This document shows, piece after piece, positions 1 through 8,651 of a stretch of DNA of 64,000 nt. The notes under the pieces were generated by a model. It did no database searches. It saw only the letters and a list, made by a program, of their open reading frames with translations, and was not told the origin of the DNA. How positions within the stretch are numbered: position 1 is the first letter of the stretch; each line of letters begins with the position of its first letter. This DNA is from Actinomadura viridilutea (GTDB taxonomy: Bacteria > Actinomycetota > Actinomycetes > Streptosporangiales > Streptosporangiaceae): contig PVNI01000003.1 of the NCBI GenBank assembly GCA_003001795.1, positions 372,001 to 436,000 on the forward strand. Direction: 5' to 3'. The translations under genes were made by a program, and so were the position numbers.

Positions 1-125
1 TCGACGACCCCGTAGATGCCGCGCGAGCCGTCGAGGCGTTGGACGAGGTCTTCGCGCACCGTCATCCACCGGTTCTCGTAGACCACGCGGGAGGACACCC
101 GGCGCACCGCGGGTTCAGGGGTCAT
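1..125 (-). CDS. NUDIX hydrolase, N-terminal fragment
   Basis: The reverse strand opens with ATG at 125 and stays open to the window edge. The roughly 41 visible residues (MTPEPAVRRVSSRVVYENRW and onward through a GIYGVV segment) match the N-terminal beta strands of ADP-ribose-pyrophosphatase-like NUDIX hydrolases, which cleave nucleoside diphosphate derivatives. The catalytic NUDIX box lies outside the window, so activity cannot be judged. It is divergent from the acyl-CoA ligase that follows and is probably chromosomal flank rather than part of the polyketide cluster. Confidence 0.6.
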   Translation of the reverse strand, partial: MTPEPAVRRVSSRVVYENRWMTVREDLVQRLDGSRGIYGVV

Positions 126-282
126 GGCAGTCTCGCTCCTGTCGTCGCCGTACCCTCCCATCATGGACCGGGAACTGAGAGCCGAACGCGCCCTGACCCC
201 TGGGCCACCGGCCCTCGACCACCGGAAATCGATGCGGAAGTGGGCGGACACGTCGGCGGGACAGGTGATTGAATCCACGGAT

Positions 283-1986
283 ATGTGGCAGTCGTCACAC
301 CGATCACGGCCGTGGCTGCGGTGGTATCAGCCCGGGGTGCCCGCCGAGTTCCCGATCCCCGAGATCCCCGTGCCCCGTCTGCTCGACGACGCCGCCGCAC
401 GGCATCCCCGGCAGACCGCACTGGTCTTCTTCGGGCGCCGGATCTGCTACCGGGACCTGCGGGAGGCCGTCGACCGGTTCGCCGCGGGACTGCACCGGCT
501 CGGCGTGCAACCGGGCGACCGGGTGGCGCTGGTGCTGCCCAACAGCCCGCAGCTGGTCATCGCGTTCTTCGGGGTGCTGCGGCGCGGCGCGATCGTGGTG
601 CCGCACAACCCGCTGTACACCGACGCCGAGCTGCGCCACCAGCTGGCCGACTGCGCGCCGCGCGCCGCGGTCGTGCTGGATCGCTCCTTCCACGCGGTCG
701 AGGCCGCGCGGGACGTCGCCCCGTTGGAGCACATCATCGTCACCTCCGTGGAGGACGCGCTGCCGGTGTCGGCGCGGGCGGCGCTGCGGCTGCCGCTGCC
801 GGAGGCCCGGCGGCGCCGCGCGGAGCTGACCGCCGAGGTCCCTCCGGCCCCGGGCGTGGTGCCGTTCGCCGAGCTGCAGCGGCCCGCGGACCGGCGCGTC
901 CGGCAGTTCCGGCTCGACCCCGCCCGGCACTTGGCCGTCATCGCCTACACCGGCGGCACGGAGGGCCGTCCCAAGGGCGTGATGCTCACCCACCGCAACC
1001 TCGTCGTCAACGCGTGCCAGCAGCACGCGTGGGACCTCGAGGGGGTCGACGGGGGCGAGGTCACGCTGGCCGTGCTGCCGCTGTTCCACAGCTTCGGCAT
1101 GATCAGCTGTCTGGTCGCGCCGGTGATGAAGGCGGGCACGATCGTGCTGCTGCCCCGTTTCGACCAGCGCCAGGTGGTGCGGGCGCTGCGCCGCTACCGG
1201 CCCACCATCTTCCCCGGCGTGCCGACGCTCTACGACCAGGTGCTGGCCAGCCCCAAGTTCCGCCCGTCCGACCTGAACTCGGTGCGGATCATGCTGTCGG
1301 GCGGCAGCCCGCTGACCGCCGCGACGCTGGAGCGGCTGGACGAGCTGGGCGGCCACGCGCACCGGGTCATCCAGGCGTACGGGCAGACGGAGGCGTCGCC
1401 GGCGCTGACCTGCAACCCGCTCGGCGGCGGCGCCCGCAACGACACCGTGGGGCTGCCGCTGCCGATGACCGACGCGGTGATCGTCGACCACGAGGAGCCG
1501 ACCCGGGTGCTGCCGTACGGGGAGCCGGGCGAGCTGGTGGTGCGCGGGCCTCAGGTGTTCGCCGGCTACTGGAACCAGCCGCTGGCCACCGCGCGCGTGC
1601 TGTCCAAGGGCTGGCTGCGCACCGGCGACATCGCGGTGATGAACCGGGACGGCTGGATCACCCTGCTGGAGCGCCGCCAGGACATGATCAAGGTGAGCGG
1701 GTTCAGCGTCTTCCCCACCGAGGTGGAGCAGGTGCTGCGTCGCCACCCCGCGGTGTTCGACTGCGCGGTCGTCGGCGTCCCCGACGAGCGGCGCGGCGAA
1801 CGCGTCGTGGCGTACGTCGTCGAGCACCCGGCCTACCCGTTCTCGGCGGACGAGCTGCACCGCCACTGCGAGAAGTACCTGTCGCACTACAAGATCCCGA
1901 CGGAGTTCCGGCCCCGGCAGGACCTGCCCCGCAACATGCTGGGCAAGGTCATGCGCCGTCGGCTGCGCGACGCCGCCGCCGGGTGA
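283..1986 (+). CDS. AMP-dependent acyl-CoA synthetase/ligase (FadD-like)
   Basis: 567-residue adenylate-forming enzyme that activates a carboxylic acid, usually a fatty acid, as acyl-AMP and then acyl-CoA. Visible motifs: the P-loop-like YTGGTEGRPKG near residue 223, YGQTEASP, the hinge region GWLRTGDIAV, and the C-terminal GKVMRR with the catalytic lysine. Full length for the family. The frame is open further upstream (starts at 124 or 232 are possible); 283 was chosen because PWLRWYQPGVP just after it is the usual N-terminus of this family. It is followed within 80 nt by a kinase-like gene and has no SARP-type box upstream, so a role in the polyketide pathway (for example starter activation) is possible but not supported. 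Confidence 0.85.
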   Translation: MWQSSHRSRPWLRWYQPGVPAEFPIPEIPVPRLLDDAAARHPRQTALVFFGRRICYRDLREAVDRFAAGLHRLGVQPGDRVALVLPNSPQLVIAFFGVLRRGAIVVPHNPLYTDAELRHQLADCAPRAAVVLDRSFHAVEAARDVAPLEHIIVTSVEDALPVSARAALRLPLPEARRRRAELTAEVPPAPGVVPFAELQRPADRRVRQFRLDPARHLAVIAYTGGTEGRPKGVMLTHRNLVVNACQQHAWDLEGVDGGEVTLAVLPLFHSFGMISCLVAPVMKAGTIVLLPRFDQRQVVRALRRYRPTIFPGVPTLYDQVLASPKFRPSDLNSVRIMLSGGSPLTAATLERLDELGGHAHRVIQAYGQTEASPALTCNPLGGGARNDTVGLPLPMTDAVIVDHEEPTRVLPYGEPGELVVRGPQVFAGYWNQPLATARVLSKGWLRTGDIAVMNRDGWITLLERRQDMIKVSGFSVFPTEVEQVLRRHPAVFDCAVVGVPDERRGERVVAYVVEHPAYPFSADELHRHCEKYLSHYKIPTEFRPRQDLPRNMLGKVMRRRLRDAAAG

Positions 1987-2062
1987 CCCGTACGGTCGGC
2001 GTCCGCGGACGGCGGAGCGGCATCTTCCGCGCGGGAGATGGAGATCGTCGACCGGTGGGTGG

Positions 2063-2998
2063 TTGACTGGGCGCGTGCATCCCCCCGTCACGGATTCGAC
2101 CGCGCGTCCCCCGACGCTTGCCGACCGGCTCGCCGAGATCGGCCGGGCCCGGGCCGGAGGGTGCGGCGAGGCGGTGACGCTGTACGACCGGCGCGGGGTG
2201 CTGGTGGTGCGGGTCGGCGACGTGGTCGTCAAGGCGCACCGCGCCGACCGCGACGACGGGCCCCTGCTGGAGCGGAGGATGCGCGTCGCGGCGGCGCTGC
2301 CGGACCTGCTGCTGCCGCCGCTGGACGGGCCGCTGCGGGTGGACGGCCGGGTGGTCACCGTGTGGCCGTACGGGGAGCCGGTCGGCCTGGACGCTCCCCC
2401 TTGGGAGGAGGCGGGGCGGCTGCTGGCCGACCTGCACACGCGTCCGCTTCCGGACGACGCGCCGGTGTGGGGCCGTCCGGTCCGGGCGGGACGGCTGGTG
2501 CGGCGGCTGCCGGACGGTCCGGAGGCCGCCATGGTGCGGCGGGCGTTCGCCACCCTGCCGGCGTGGATCCGCGACGGCGCGGCGGACGGCGGTCCCGACG
2601 ACGGGCGGCCGCGCCGTCTGGTGCACGGGGACTGGCATCTCGGCCAGATGGTCCGCGCGCCGGGCGGCGGCTGGCGGTTCATCGACGTGGAGGACCTGGG
2701 CCGCGGCGACCCGGCCTGGGACCTGGCGCGGCCGGCGGCGCTGTACTCGGCAGGGGTGCTGCCGCCGGACGACTGGGCCCGTTTCCTGGACGCCTACCGC
2801 GCGGCCGGCGGCCCGGCGGTGCCGGCGACGGGCGACCCGTGGCGGGCCCTGGAGCTGCCCGCGCGGACTCTGGCGATCCAGATCGCCGCCACGTGCGTCA
2901 TATCGGCGCGGGCGGACGGCCGCCCGCTCGACGGGCACGAACAGGCGCTCGTCGACACCTGCGGGCGCATCAGCGAGGCGGGACCTGGAATGACGTAG
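2063..2998 (+). CDS. Aminoglycoside phosphotransferase-fold (APH) protein
   Basis: About 311 residues with the APH/choline-kinase catalytic signature: HGDWHLGQM (Brenner-type loop with the catalytic Asp) followed by FIDVEDLGRGDPAWDLARP carrying the metal-binding Asp. Enzymes of this fold phosphorylate hydroxyls of small molecules; the substrate cannot be read from sequence. The N-terminal lobe is short. The first possible start is TTG 2063; GTG 2075 is an alternative. It lies 76 nt after the acyl-CoA ligase on the same strand. It should not be read as an antibiotic-resistance gene without a biochemical test. Confidence 0.7.
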   Translation: MTGRVHPPVTDSTARPPTLADRLAEIGRARAGGCGEAVTLYDRRGVLVVRVGDVVVKAHRADRDDGPLLERRMRVAAALPDLLLPPLDGPLRVDGRVVTVWPYGEPVGLDAPPWEEAGRLLADLHTRPLPDDAPVWGRPVRAGRLVRRLPDGPEAAMVRRAFATLPAWIRDGAADGGPDDGRPRRLVHGDWHLGQMVRAPGGGWRFIDVEDLGRGDPAWDLARPAALYSAGVLPPDDWARFLDAYRAAGGPAVPATGDPWRALELPARTLAIQIAATCVISARADGRPLDGHEQALVDTCGRISEAGPGMT

Positions 2999-3055
2999 CG
3001 TTTGACCTGCCCTACATTTGGCCCCGCGGACTTTCTAGGGAAGGACGATCAGGCG

Positions 3056-3319
3056 ATGCAGTGCCCCAAGTGTCACGGTCTCATGCGGACCTACAACCGG
3101 AGCGGCGTCCAGATCGAGCAATGCGACAACTGCCGTGGGATCTTCCTTGACTACGGGGAGCTGGAGGCGCTGACCCGTCTGGAGGGTCAGCAGGCTCCGC
3201 CGCCGCCCGCCGCGGCCCCCGGTTGGGGCGCGCCCGCCCAGGTCCACCACCATCACCACGGGCCCGCGCACTACCGCCCGCACCACGGCGGCCTGTTCCA
3301 CATGCTGTTCTCGACCTGA
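3056..3319 (+). CDS. TFIIB-type zinc-ribbon small protein
   Basis: 87 residues. Two CxxC pairs (CPKC at residues 3-6 and CDNC about 20 residues later) followed by GIFLDYGELEAL match the zf-TFIIB family of small bacterial zinc-ribbon proteins. The C-terminal half is Pro/Ala-rich and then His-rich (HHHHHG and further scattered His), ending in GLFHMLFST, so extra metal binding is possible. Start ATG 3056 is 6-11 nt after a GGAAGGA-like ribosome site. Function unknown; the family is common in actinomycete chromosomes and not a cluster gene. Confidence 0.8.
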   Translation: MQCPKCHGLMRTYNRSGVQIEQCDNCRGIFLDYGELEALTRLEGQQAPPPPAAAPGWGAPAQVHHHHHGPAHYRPHHGGLFHMLFST

Positions 3320-3452
3320 CCGCGCCGCTCACGTCCTGAGTCACGCCCGTCCCGGCGGCGTGCCGCCCGAACGAAGGTCGCGGTGCGCCGCCGGGCGGAT
3401 TTTGCGGCCCGCGAGGCGGAACGCCCCCCGGTCGCGCCCGCGGATTCGCCCG

Positions 3453-4385
3453 TCAGGGCACCGCGGGGCCGGTGATGAAACGGCCTTTGCGGTCGTAGGG
3501 CCAGGGGTTGGGGACGCAGCCTTTCAGGCCGAAGATCTGCTGCTGCATGACCGGCGCGGGACGGCCCTTGCCCGGGCAGGTCGCGTGGCCGTACCCGAGG
3601 CGGTGGCCGACCTCGTGGTTGATGACCAGCGCGCGGTACTCGTCGGGCCTGCCCTGGTAGTAGGGGTTGAGCAGCAGCCAGCGCCGCAGGTTCACCACGA
3701 CTTCCTTGCCGCCGGCGCAGTTGACCTCGCCTTCGGTGTCCAGGCCGTAGGCGGCGCACAGCTTGTCGACGGTGCCGGGCGAGGCCAGGCGCACCACGAA
3801 GTCGTACGGGCCGCGGTCCACGCGCCGGAAGGCCACCTTTCCTCTGGCTGTCCAGCCGCGCGGGTGCGCCAGGATGCGGTCGACGGTGCGGGCGAATTCG
3901 GCCGGGTCCTGCCCCAGGCCGCCCTCCACCTCGACCATGTAGCGCATGAGCCTTCCGCTGCCGACCGTCTTCTTCGCGCCTTTGGGACGGGTGAACTCGC
4001 CCGTGCCGCGACGCGGAATGTAGGGGCCGCGTTCCGTTCGGCGGCTGGGCGTTGCCGACGGCTCGGTCTTCCCGCGGGGCCGCGACGCGCCGTCGGCGCC
4101 GCCGTCGTCCGGCACCGCGGTCGTCGGCCCCGCGTGGGCGGACGGGACGCCGCCGAGCAGCTCGCTGTGGAGCACGACCGCGCCGATGCCGGCGAAGGCC
4201 GCCGCGGCCAGCAAGAAGACCACGGCGGTCAGGGCGATCGCGCCGACGCGTCGCCGCCGTCCGCGCCCCAGCGACCGTTCGAGTTCTTCGTCGAAGGCCG
4301 GGATGACGCCGCGGGCCGACGGGGCGCTCCCGTCCTCCCTGGCGTCCGGCCGGTCGGGCACGGGGCGCGATGTTCGGGGCTCCAT
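3453..4385 (-). CDS. DUF3152-family membrane-anchored metzincin-like protein
   Basis: 310 residues. A cytoplasmic N-terminus of about 45 residues ends in a basic RGRRRR stretch, followed by one transmembrane helix (about residues 47-72), a low-complexity Pro/Arg/Thr linker, and an extracytoplasmic C-terminal domain. That domain carries HEVGHRLGYGH, the zinc-binding HExxHxxGxxH pattern of metzincin-type metallopeptidases, and two cysteines near the end. This is the layout of actinobacterial DUF3152 proteins. Start ATG 4385 is preferred because it gives a clean N-terminus; the frame stays open far upstream without a signal. It converges with the zinc-ribbon gene. Substrate unknown. Confidence 0.8.
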   Translation of the reverse strand: MEPRTSRPVPDRPDAREDGSAPSARGVIPAFDEELERSLGRGRRRRVGAIALTAVVFLLAAAAFAGIGAVVLHSELLGGVPSAHAGPTTAVPDDGGADGASRPRGKTEPSATPSRRTERGPYIPRRGTGEFTRPKGAKKTVGSGRLMRYMVEVEGGLGQDPAEFARTVDRILAHPRGWTARGKVAFRRVDRGPYDFVVRLASPGTVDKLCAAYGLDTEGEVNCAGGKEVVVNLRRWLLLNPYYQGRPDEYRALVINHEVGHRLGYGHATCPGKGRPAPVMQQQIFGLKGCVPNPWPYDRKGRFITGPAVP

Positions 4386-4508
4386 GGACCGCCCAGGATG
4401 CCAGACGGCGGCGCGGCTGTACGAAGATCGCGCGTTTTCGCTGATCATCGAGGGGGGGCGGAAAACCGCTTGTCGGCGACCAGACCGGACCGCCACACTC
4501 CTGCCGAC

Positions 4509-5348
4509 ATGAGCAGACATCCCCGGCGGCAGACCGCCCGGCAGACGGTGGCCATCATCGAGCGCGGCGAGTACACCGCGCCGTCGGGCCGGACCGTGAC
4601 CGTCGCGGACCGGATCGCGGCGGCGGTGCGCGGCACCGTGCTGCACCGTCCCGCCGAACTCGACGAGCTGCTGGCCGGGCTGCCGCCCGCGCCCGGCGCC
4701 GCCACGCGCATCGAGGTGACGGGCGAGACGACCCTTGCGGCGGCCCGGCGCCTGTGCGCGCCCGGTCGCACGCCGCTGGCGCTCAACTTCGCGTCCGCCA
4801 AGAACCCCGGCGGCGGGTTCCTCAACGGCGCGCACGCCCAGGAGGAGGGGCTGGCCCGTTCTTCGGCGCTGTACGCGTCGCTGCGGGCGGCCCCCGAGTA
4901 CTACGAGTTCCACCGCGCCCGGCGCGACCTGCTCTACAGCGACCACATGATCTACTCTCCGGGCGTCCCGGTGTTCCGCGACGACTCCGGGCGGCTGCTG
5001 GAGGAGCCGTACGAGGTGGCGTTCCTCACCTCCCCCGCGCCCAACCGCGGCGCGATCCGCGACGAGCGCACGGCCGCGCGGATCCCGGAGGTGCTGCGCC
5101 TGCGCGCCCGCAAGATCCTCGCGGCGGCGGCGCACCACGGCCATCGGCGGCTGGTGTTGGGCGCGTGGGGCTGCGGGGTGTTCCGCAACGACCCGGAGGA
5201 GGTCGCGCGGGCGTTCGCCGACCCGCTGGCGCCGGGCGGCGAGTTCGCCGGGCGCTTCGACCACGTGGTGTTCGCCGTGTGGGACACCGCCAAGGGCGCG
5301 CCCCGCCTGGCCGCCTTCGAACGCGTCCTCGCCCCGCTGACCGCCTGA
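4509..5348 (+). CDS. Microbial-type poly(ADP-ribose) glycohydrolase (TIGR02452 family)
   Basis: 279 residues. The bacterial PARG signature is visible as NPGGGFLNGAHAQEEGLAR, with the GGG phosphate-binding loop and the QEE catalytic glutamates. Later LGAWGCGVFRNDP and a conserved FAVWD segment match the macrodomain core. These enzymes hydrolyse ADP-ribose chains or monomers. Full length for the family. It is divergent from the DUF3152 gene, with starts 123 nt apart, and is probably outside the polyketide cluster. Confidence 0.85.
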   Translation: MSRHPRRQTARQTVAIIERGEYTAPSGRTVTVADRIAAAVRGTVLHRPAELDELLAGLPPAPGAATRIEVTGETTLAAARRLCAPGRTPLALNFASAKNPGGGFLNGAHAQEEGLARSSALYASLRAAPEYYEFHRARRDLLYSDHMIYSPGVPVFRDDSGRLLEEPYEVAFLTSPAPNRGAIRDERTAARIPEVLRLRARKILAAAAHHGHRRLVLGAWGCGVFRNDPEEVARAFADPLAPGGEFAGRFDHVVFAVWDTAKGAPRLAAFERVLAPLTA

Positions 5349-5389
5349 CGCCCGGTCCGTTCGCATTTGGGATACCGGGCAAGCGTTAA

Positions 5390-5417
5390 TTGGGACCAAG
5401 TAATAAACATGTAGACT
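5390..5417 (+). promoter_or_regulatory. Probable leaderless promoter of the MarR gene
   Basis: A -35-like TTGGGA (5390-5395) and a -10-like TAGACT (5412-5417) are separated by 16 nt. The region is AT-rich compared with its surroundings. The predicted transcription start falls on or next to the ATG at 5424, and no Shine-Dalgarno sequence precedes that ATG, so translation of a leaderless mRNA is likely. The small palindrome TTGG-ga-CCAA overlaps the -35 element and could be an autoregulatory MarR half-site pair. Inference from pattern only. Confidence 0.45.
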
Positions 5418-5423
5418 GAATGC

Positions 5424-5921
5424 ATGGCACAACGGGACGACGTTCCTCCGCCCACCGGCTACCTGCTCTGGCACGTGTCGCTGCGCTGGCGCGTCGCCAT
5501 GGACCGCCTGCTCGCGCCGCTGGGGCTGACGCACGCGCAGTACGCCGTGGTGGCCTCGCTGCACGCCATGACCGTGGGCGGCGCCCGCCCCAGCCAACGG
5601 CAGCTGGCCCGCTACAGCGGGCTGGAGCCCATGTACATCTCCCGGCTGGTCCGCACGCTGGAGCAGGCCGGACTGGTCGAGCGCACCGACAACCCCGACG
5701 ACCCGCGGGCCGTGCAGCTCGCGCTGACCCCGCGCGGCATGGAGGTCGTGACCGCCGCCGTCCCGAAGGTGCGCGAGTTGGAGGAGCGCTACCTGGAGCC
5801 GCTGGGCGGCCGCAACGCCCCGCGCACCATCGAGCTGAGGCGCGCCCTGCAGACGCTGCTGGCGCACGCCGACGCGCTGGGCGGCACCCCCGCACCGGCG
5901 GCGTTCGACGCCACCGTCTGA
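5424..5921 (+). CDS. MarR-family transcriptional regulator
   Basis: 165 residues with the winged-helix core of MarR proteins: QRQLARYSGLEPMYISRLVRTLEQAGLVER is the recognition region, followed by the wing motif RTDNPDDPRAVQLALTPRG. MarR proteins are dimeric repressors that usually respond to small phenolic ligands, which would suit an aromatic polyketide pathway. Located just left of the carboxylase operon and separated from it by one small reverse-strand gene. Its targets are unknown; the TATCTGGCGCCA sites elsewhere in the window are one possibility, but nothing in the sequence ties them to this protein. Confidence 0.88.
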   Translation: MAQRDDVPPPTGYLLWHVSLRWRVAMDRLLAPLGLTHAQYAVVASLHAMTVGGARPSQRQLARYSGLEPMYISRLVRTLEQAGLVERTDNPDDPRAVQLALTPRGMEVVTAAVPKVRELEERYLEPLGGRNAPRTIELRRALQTLLAHADALGGTPAPAAFDATV

Positions 5922-5964
5922 CCGTGCCGCGGAGCGCGGACGCGACACCGCTCCGGCACGCGCG

Positions 5965-6195
5965 TCACCGGTCGAAGCCGTCGAGCTGGGCCCACAGGCG
6001 GGCCTCCTCTTCGCTGAGGGGGACGTCCGGCACCAGGCGCTCGGGATGGGCCGGCGGCGGCACGGACGGTGTGGGCGGCGTCCGCGCCGCATGCCACTGA
6101 TGCCCGCCGAGAACCGCCCCCGCCATGCCGTACCCGACGTAGGCCAGGCCGCTCCAGACGTACCGCAGCAGTCGGCGAGGCAGGCCCCGTCCCAT
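5965..6195 (-). CDS. Small conserved hypothetical protein (DUF6059-like)
   Basis: 76 residues. A basic, weakly hydrophobic N-terminal half (LLRYVWSGLAYVGYGMAGAV) precedes a Pro-rich linker and a C-terminal HPERLVPDVPLSEEEARLW motif that resembles the short actinobacterial DUF6059 proteins; I am moderately sure of that match. ATG 6195 is preceded by a strong GGAGGGGAGGG ribosome site, which decides the start over an upstream in-frame codon at 6258. Divergent from the acetyl-CoA carboxylase operon. Function unknown. Confidence 0.6.
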   Translation of the reverse strand: MGRGLPRRLLRYVWSGLAYVGYGMAGAVLGGHQWHAARTPPTPSVPPPAHPERLVPDVPLSEEEARLWAQLDGFDR

Positions 6196-6338
6196 CGTGC
6201 CCTCCCCTCCTGAGCGCTCGGTCCGCCGTGAGCGCGGCTCACGGACGGGGAGTGTCACGGGGACCGCTCAAGGGGCGGTGGAAGATCGGTGGGCCGTGCC
6301 CGCGCCGCGCCGGCCGCGCGTCCGCCGGCCCCGCCACG

Positions 6339-6356
6339 TCCAGCCGTCTTCCAGTG
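6339..6356 (+). promoter_or_regulatory. SARP box ahead of the acetyl-CoA carboxylase operon
   Basis: Heptamers TCCAGCC and TCCAGTG start exactly 11 nt apart, the arrangement bound by SARP regulators of the ActII-ORF4/DnrI type (consensus TCGAGC plus C or G). The last heptamer ends 46 nt before ATG 6403. This is the leftmost such box and marks a likely left limit of the SARP-controlled cluster. Confidence 0.5.
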
Positions 6357-6402
6357 GCCATTGAGTCGCCCGGGCGACTCTGCCCAGGTGAAGGCGCAGA
6401 CG

Positions 6403-8073
6403 ATGACCACAGACGCGGCGCAGTGGTACGGCTGTCCCGTGTGCCGTGAGCTGACGTACGGCAAGCGGTTCGAACGCCTGCTGCGCGTCTGCCCCGGCTG
6501 CGGGACGCACACCCGGCTCACCGCGCGCCAGCGCATCGCCCAGCTCTTGGACGAAGGGTCGGCGGCCTTTCTCGAGGACGTCGCCGTGACCGAGGACCCC
6601 CTCGGCTTCGTCGACTCGCGTCCCTACCCCGAACGGGTGGCGGACGCCCGTCGGATCACGGGCGAACGCGAGGCCGTCACCTGCGTCACCGGGACGGTGC
6701 ACGGGCATCCGGTGGTGGCGGCCGTCATGGACTTCCGGTTCATGGGAGGCAGCCTGGGCGTCGGCGTCGGCGAGCGGCTGGCCCGGGCGGCGCGGGTCTC
6801 CCTGCGGACCCGCGCGCCGTTCCTGCTGGTGACCGCCTCGGGCGGGGCGCGGATGCAGGAGGGCGCCTTCTCGCTGATGCAGATGGTCAAGACCAGTCAG
6901 GCGCTGGCCGAGCTGGACGAGGCGGGGGTGCTGACCGTCTCCGTCATCACCGACCCGACCTACGGCGGGGTGGCGGCGTCCTTCGCCACGCTGCCGGACG
7001 TGATCCTCGCCGAGCCCGGCGCCCGCATCGGGTTCGCCGGTCCGCGGGTGATCCGGCAGACCATCCGCCAGGAGCTCCCCGACGGCTTCCAGACCGCCGA
7101 GTTCATGCTGGAGCGCGGGTTCGTGGACGCCGTCGTGCCGCGCGCGGCGCTGCGTCCGACGCTGGCGTGCCTGCTCAACACCCGGCTGGGGGCGCGTCCC
7201 GCCGCGTCGCCGCCGGCGCGGCGGAACGCGCCACGCCTGGTCCGCGACCCCGCCGAGCTGCCGGTGCGGGACCCGTGGGAGGTCGTCGAGCTGGCGCGGC
7301 ACCAACGGCGTCCGACGACCCTCGACTACATCCGCCACTTCGTCGACGACTTCCAGGAGCTGCGCGGCGACCGGGTGTCGGGCGACTGCCGGGCCATCGT
7401 GGGCGGCGTCGGCCGGCTGGACGGCCGCCCCGTGATGATCGTCGGCCACCAGAAGGGCCGCGACACCGCCGAGCGCATCGCGCACGACTTCGGCATGGGC
7501 TCGCCCGCGGGGTACCGCAAGGCGGGGCGGCTGATGCGGCTGGCGGCCAAGCTCGGCCTGCCGATCGTCACGCTCGTGGACACCCCCGGCGCCCATCCGG
7601 GCATCGAGGCCGAGGAACGCGGCCAGGCGTGGGCGATCGCCGAGAACATCAGGCTGATGAGCGGGCTGCCGGTGCCGATCGTCTCGGTGATCCTCGGCGA
7701 GGGCGGCAGCGGCGGCGCGCTGGCGCTGGCCGTGGCCGACCGGGTGCTGGCGTTCGCCGGCGCCGTCTACTCGGTGATCAGCCCCGAGGGGTGCGCCGCC
7801 ATCTTGTGGAACGACCGCGAGCAGGCCCCGCGGGCGGCCGCGGCGCTGCGCATGGACGCCCGCGATCTGCTGCGCCAGGGAATCGTGGACGCGATCGTGC
7901 CCGAGCCGGACGGCGGGGCGCACGAGGACCCCGTGACCGCCGGCGAGCTGCTGCGCGACGCGCTCGCCGCAACGTTGACCGAGCTGGTCGGCACCGCCCC
8001 GGAGGACCTGGTGAGGCGCCGCCGGGCGCGGTTCGCCGCCTACGGCGTGGAGGAGCGAGGTGCAGATGAGTGA
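6403..8073 (+). CDS. Acetyl-CoA carboxylase carboxyltransferase, fused beta and alpha subunits (AccD-AccA)
   Basis: 556 residues. The N-terminal half is AccD-like, with a four-cysteine zinc finger (CPVC, then CPGC about 20 residues on) and the crotonase-fold segment SGGARMQEG. The C-terminal half is AccA-like, with HQKGRDT and [16 protein letters not shown], then [15 protein letters not shown]. The protein transfers carboxyl from carboxybiotin to acetyl-CoA to give malonyl-CoA. Such fused genes are typical of polyketide clusters as a private extender supply. Start ATG 6403 follows AGGTGAAGGCG; the BCCP gene begins 8 nt before this gene's stop, and a SARP-type box lies upstream, so supply is probably switched on with the cluster. 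Confidence 0.9.
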   Translation: MTTDAAQWYGCPVCRELTYGKRFERLLRVCPGCGTHTRLTARQRIAQLLDEGSAAFLEDVAVTEDPLGFVDSRPYPERVADARRITGEREAVTCVTGTVHGHPVVAAVMDFRFMGGSLGVGVGERLARAARVSLRTRAPFLLVTASGGARMQEGAFSLMQMVKTSQALAELDEAGVLTVSVITDPTYGGVAASFATLPDVILAEPGARIGFAGPRVIRQTIRQELPDGFQTAEFMLERGFVDAVVPRAALRPTLACLLNTRLGARPAASPPARRNAPRLVRDPAELPVRDPWEVVELARHQRRPTTLDYIRHFVDDFQELRGDRVSGDCRAIVGGVGRLDGRPVMIVGHQKGRDTAERIAHDFGMGSPAGYRKAGRLMRLAAKLGLPIVTLVDTPGAHPGIEAEERGQAWAIAENIRLMSGLPVPIVSVILGEGGSGGALALAVADRVLAFAGAVYSVISPEGCAAILWNDREQAPRAAAALRMDARDLLRQGIVDAIVPEPDGGAHEDPVTAGELLRDALAATLTELVGTAPEDLVRRRRARFAAYGVEERGADE

Positions 8074-8590
8074 GGACCGTACCGGCGACGCCGCGAGCAC
8101 GCTGGAGGACCTGTGCCGGCGGACGGCCGAGCTGATCGGCGCCAGCGGCGGACCGCTCAAGAGCGTGCGCGTCCGCGCGGGCGACATGAGCGTGGAGGTG
8201 GAGTGGCCGGACATCGCCGCCGCGCCCGCCGCGCCGGTCGCCGCCGGCCCCGCCGCCGTCCCGGCCGCCCCCGGGCCGGCGGCCCCGGCGGGCGCGGTGC
8301 CCGGCCCGGCGCAGGAACCCGCCCGCGCGCCGGCCGACGAGGACGACGGCACCTTCCGCGTCGAGTCCCCTCTGGTGGGCACCTTCTACCGCGCGCCCTC
8401 CCCCGGGGCCCGGCCCTTCGTGGAGGTCGGCGACGAGGTGGAGGAGGGCCAGCAGGTGGCCATCGTCGAGGCGATGAAGCTGATGAACGCGGTCACGGTC
8501 GACCGTCCCGGCCGCGTGGTCGAGGTGCTGGTGTCCGACGCCGAGCCCGTCGAGTACGGCCAGCCGCTGTTCGTCCTCGCCGCGGCCTGA
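8066..8590 (+). CDS. accB: Biotin carboxyl carrier protein of acetyl-CoA carboxylase
   Basis: 174 residues. The C-terminal biotinyl domain shows [10 protein letters not shown], with the lysine that carries biotin, in the usual hammerhead fold context. The middle is an Ala/Pro-rich flexible linker (roughly residues 55-95). An N-terminal helix-rich segment resembles other AccB proteins. ATG 8066 overlaps the end of the fused carboxyltransferase gene by 8 nt and is preceded by GGAGCGAGG, indicating translational coupling. It carries carboxybiotin between the carboxylase (next gene) and the carboxyltransferase (previous gene). Confidence 0.92.
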   Translation: MSEDRTGDAASTLEDLCRRTAELIGASGGPLKSVRVRAGDMSVEVEWPDIAAAPAAPVAAGPAAVPAAPGPAAPAGAVPGPAQEPARAPADEDDGTFRVESPLVGTFYRAPSPGARPFVEVGDEVEEGQQVAIVEAMKLMNAVTVDRPGRVVEVLVSDAEPVEYGQPLFVLAAA

Positions 8591-8651
8591 CCCGCTCGGG
8601 CGGCGCCGACGCCCGCCCCGCCCACGGCAACCCGCTTCTCAAGGAGCGCTG

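Noticed and set aside
283..1986. Acyl-CoA ligase as a starter-unit loading enzyme
   Set aside because: No SARP box, separated by six unrelated genes from the cluster, and FadD-like genes are abundant in actinomycete chromosomes.
2063..2998. APH-fold gene as an antibiotic-resistance determinant of the cluster
   Set aside because: The fold covers many small-molecule kinases; the gene lies outside the SARP-controlled region and no specific motif points to drug modification.
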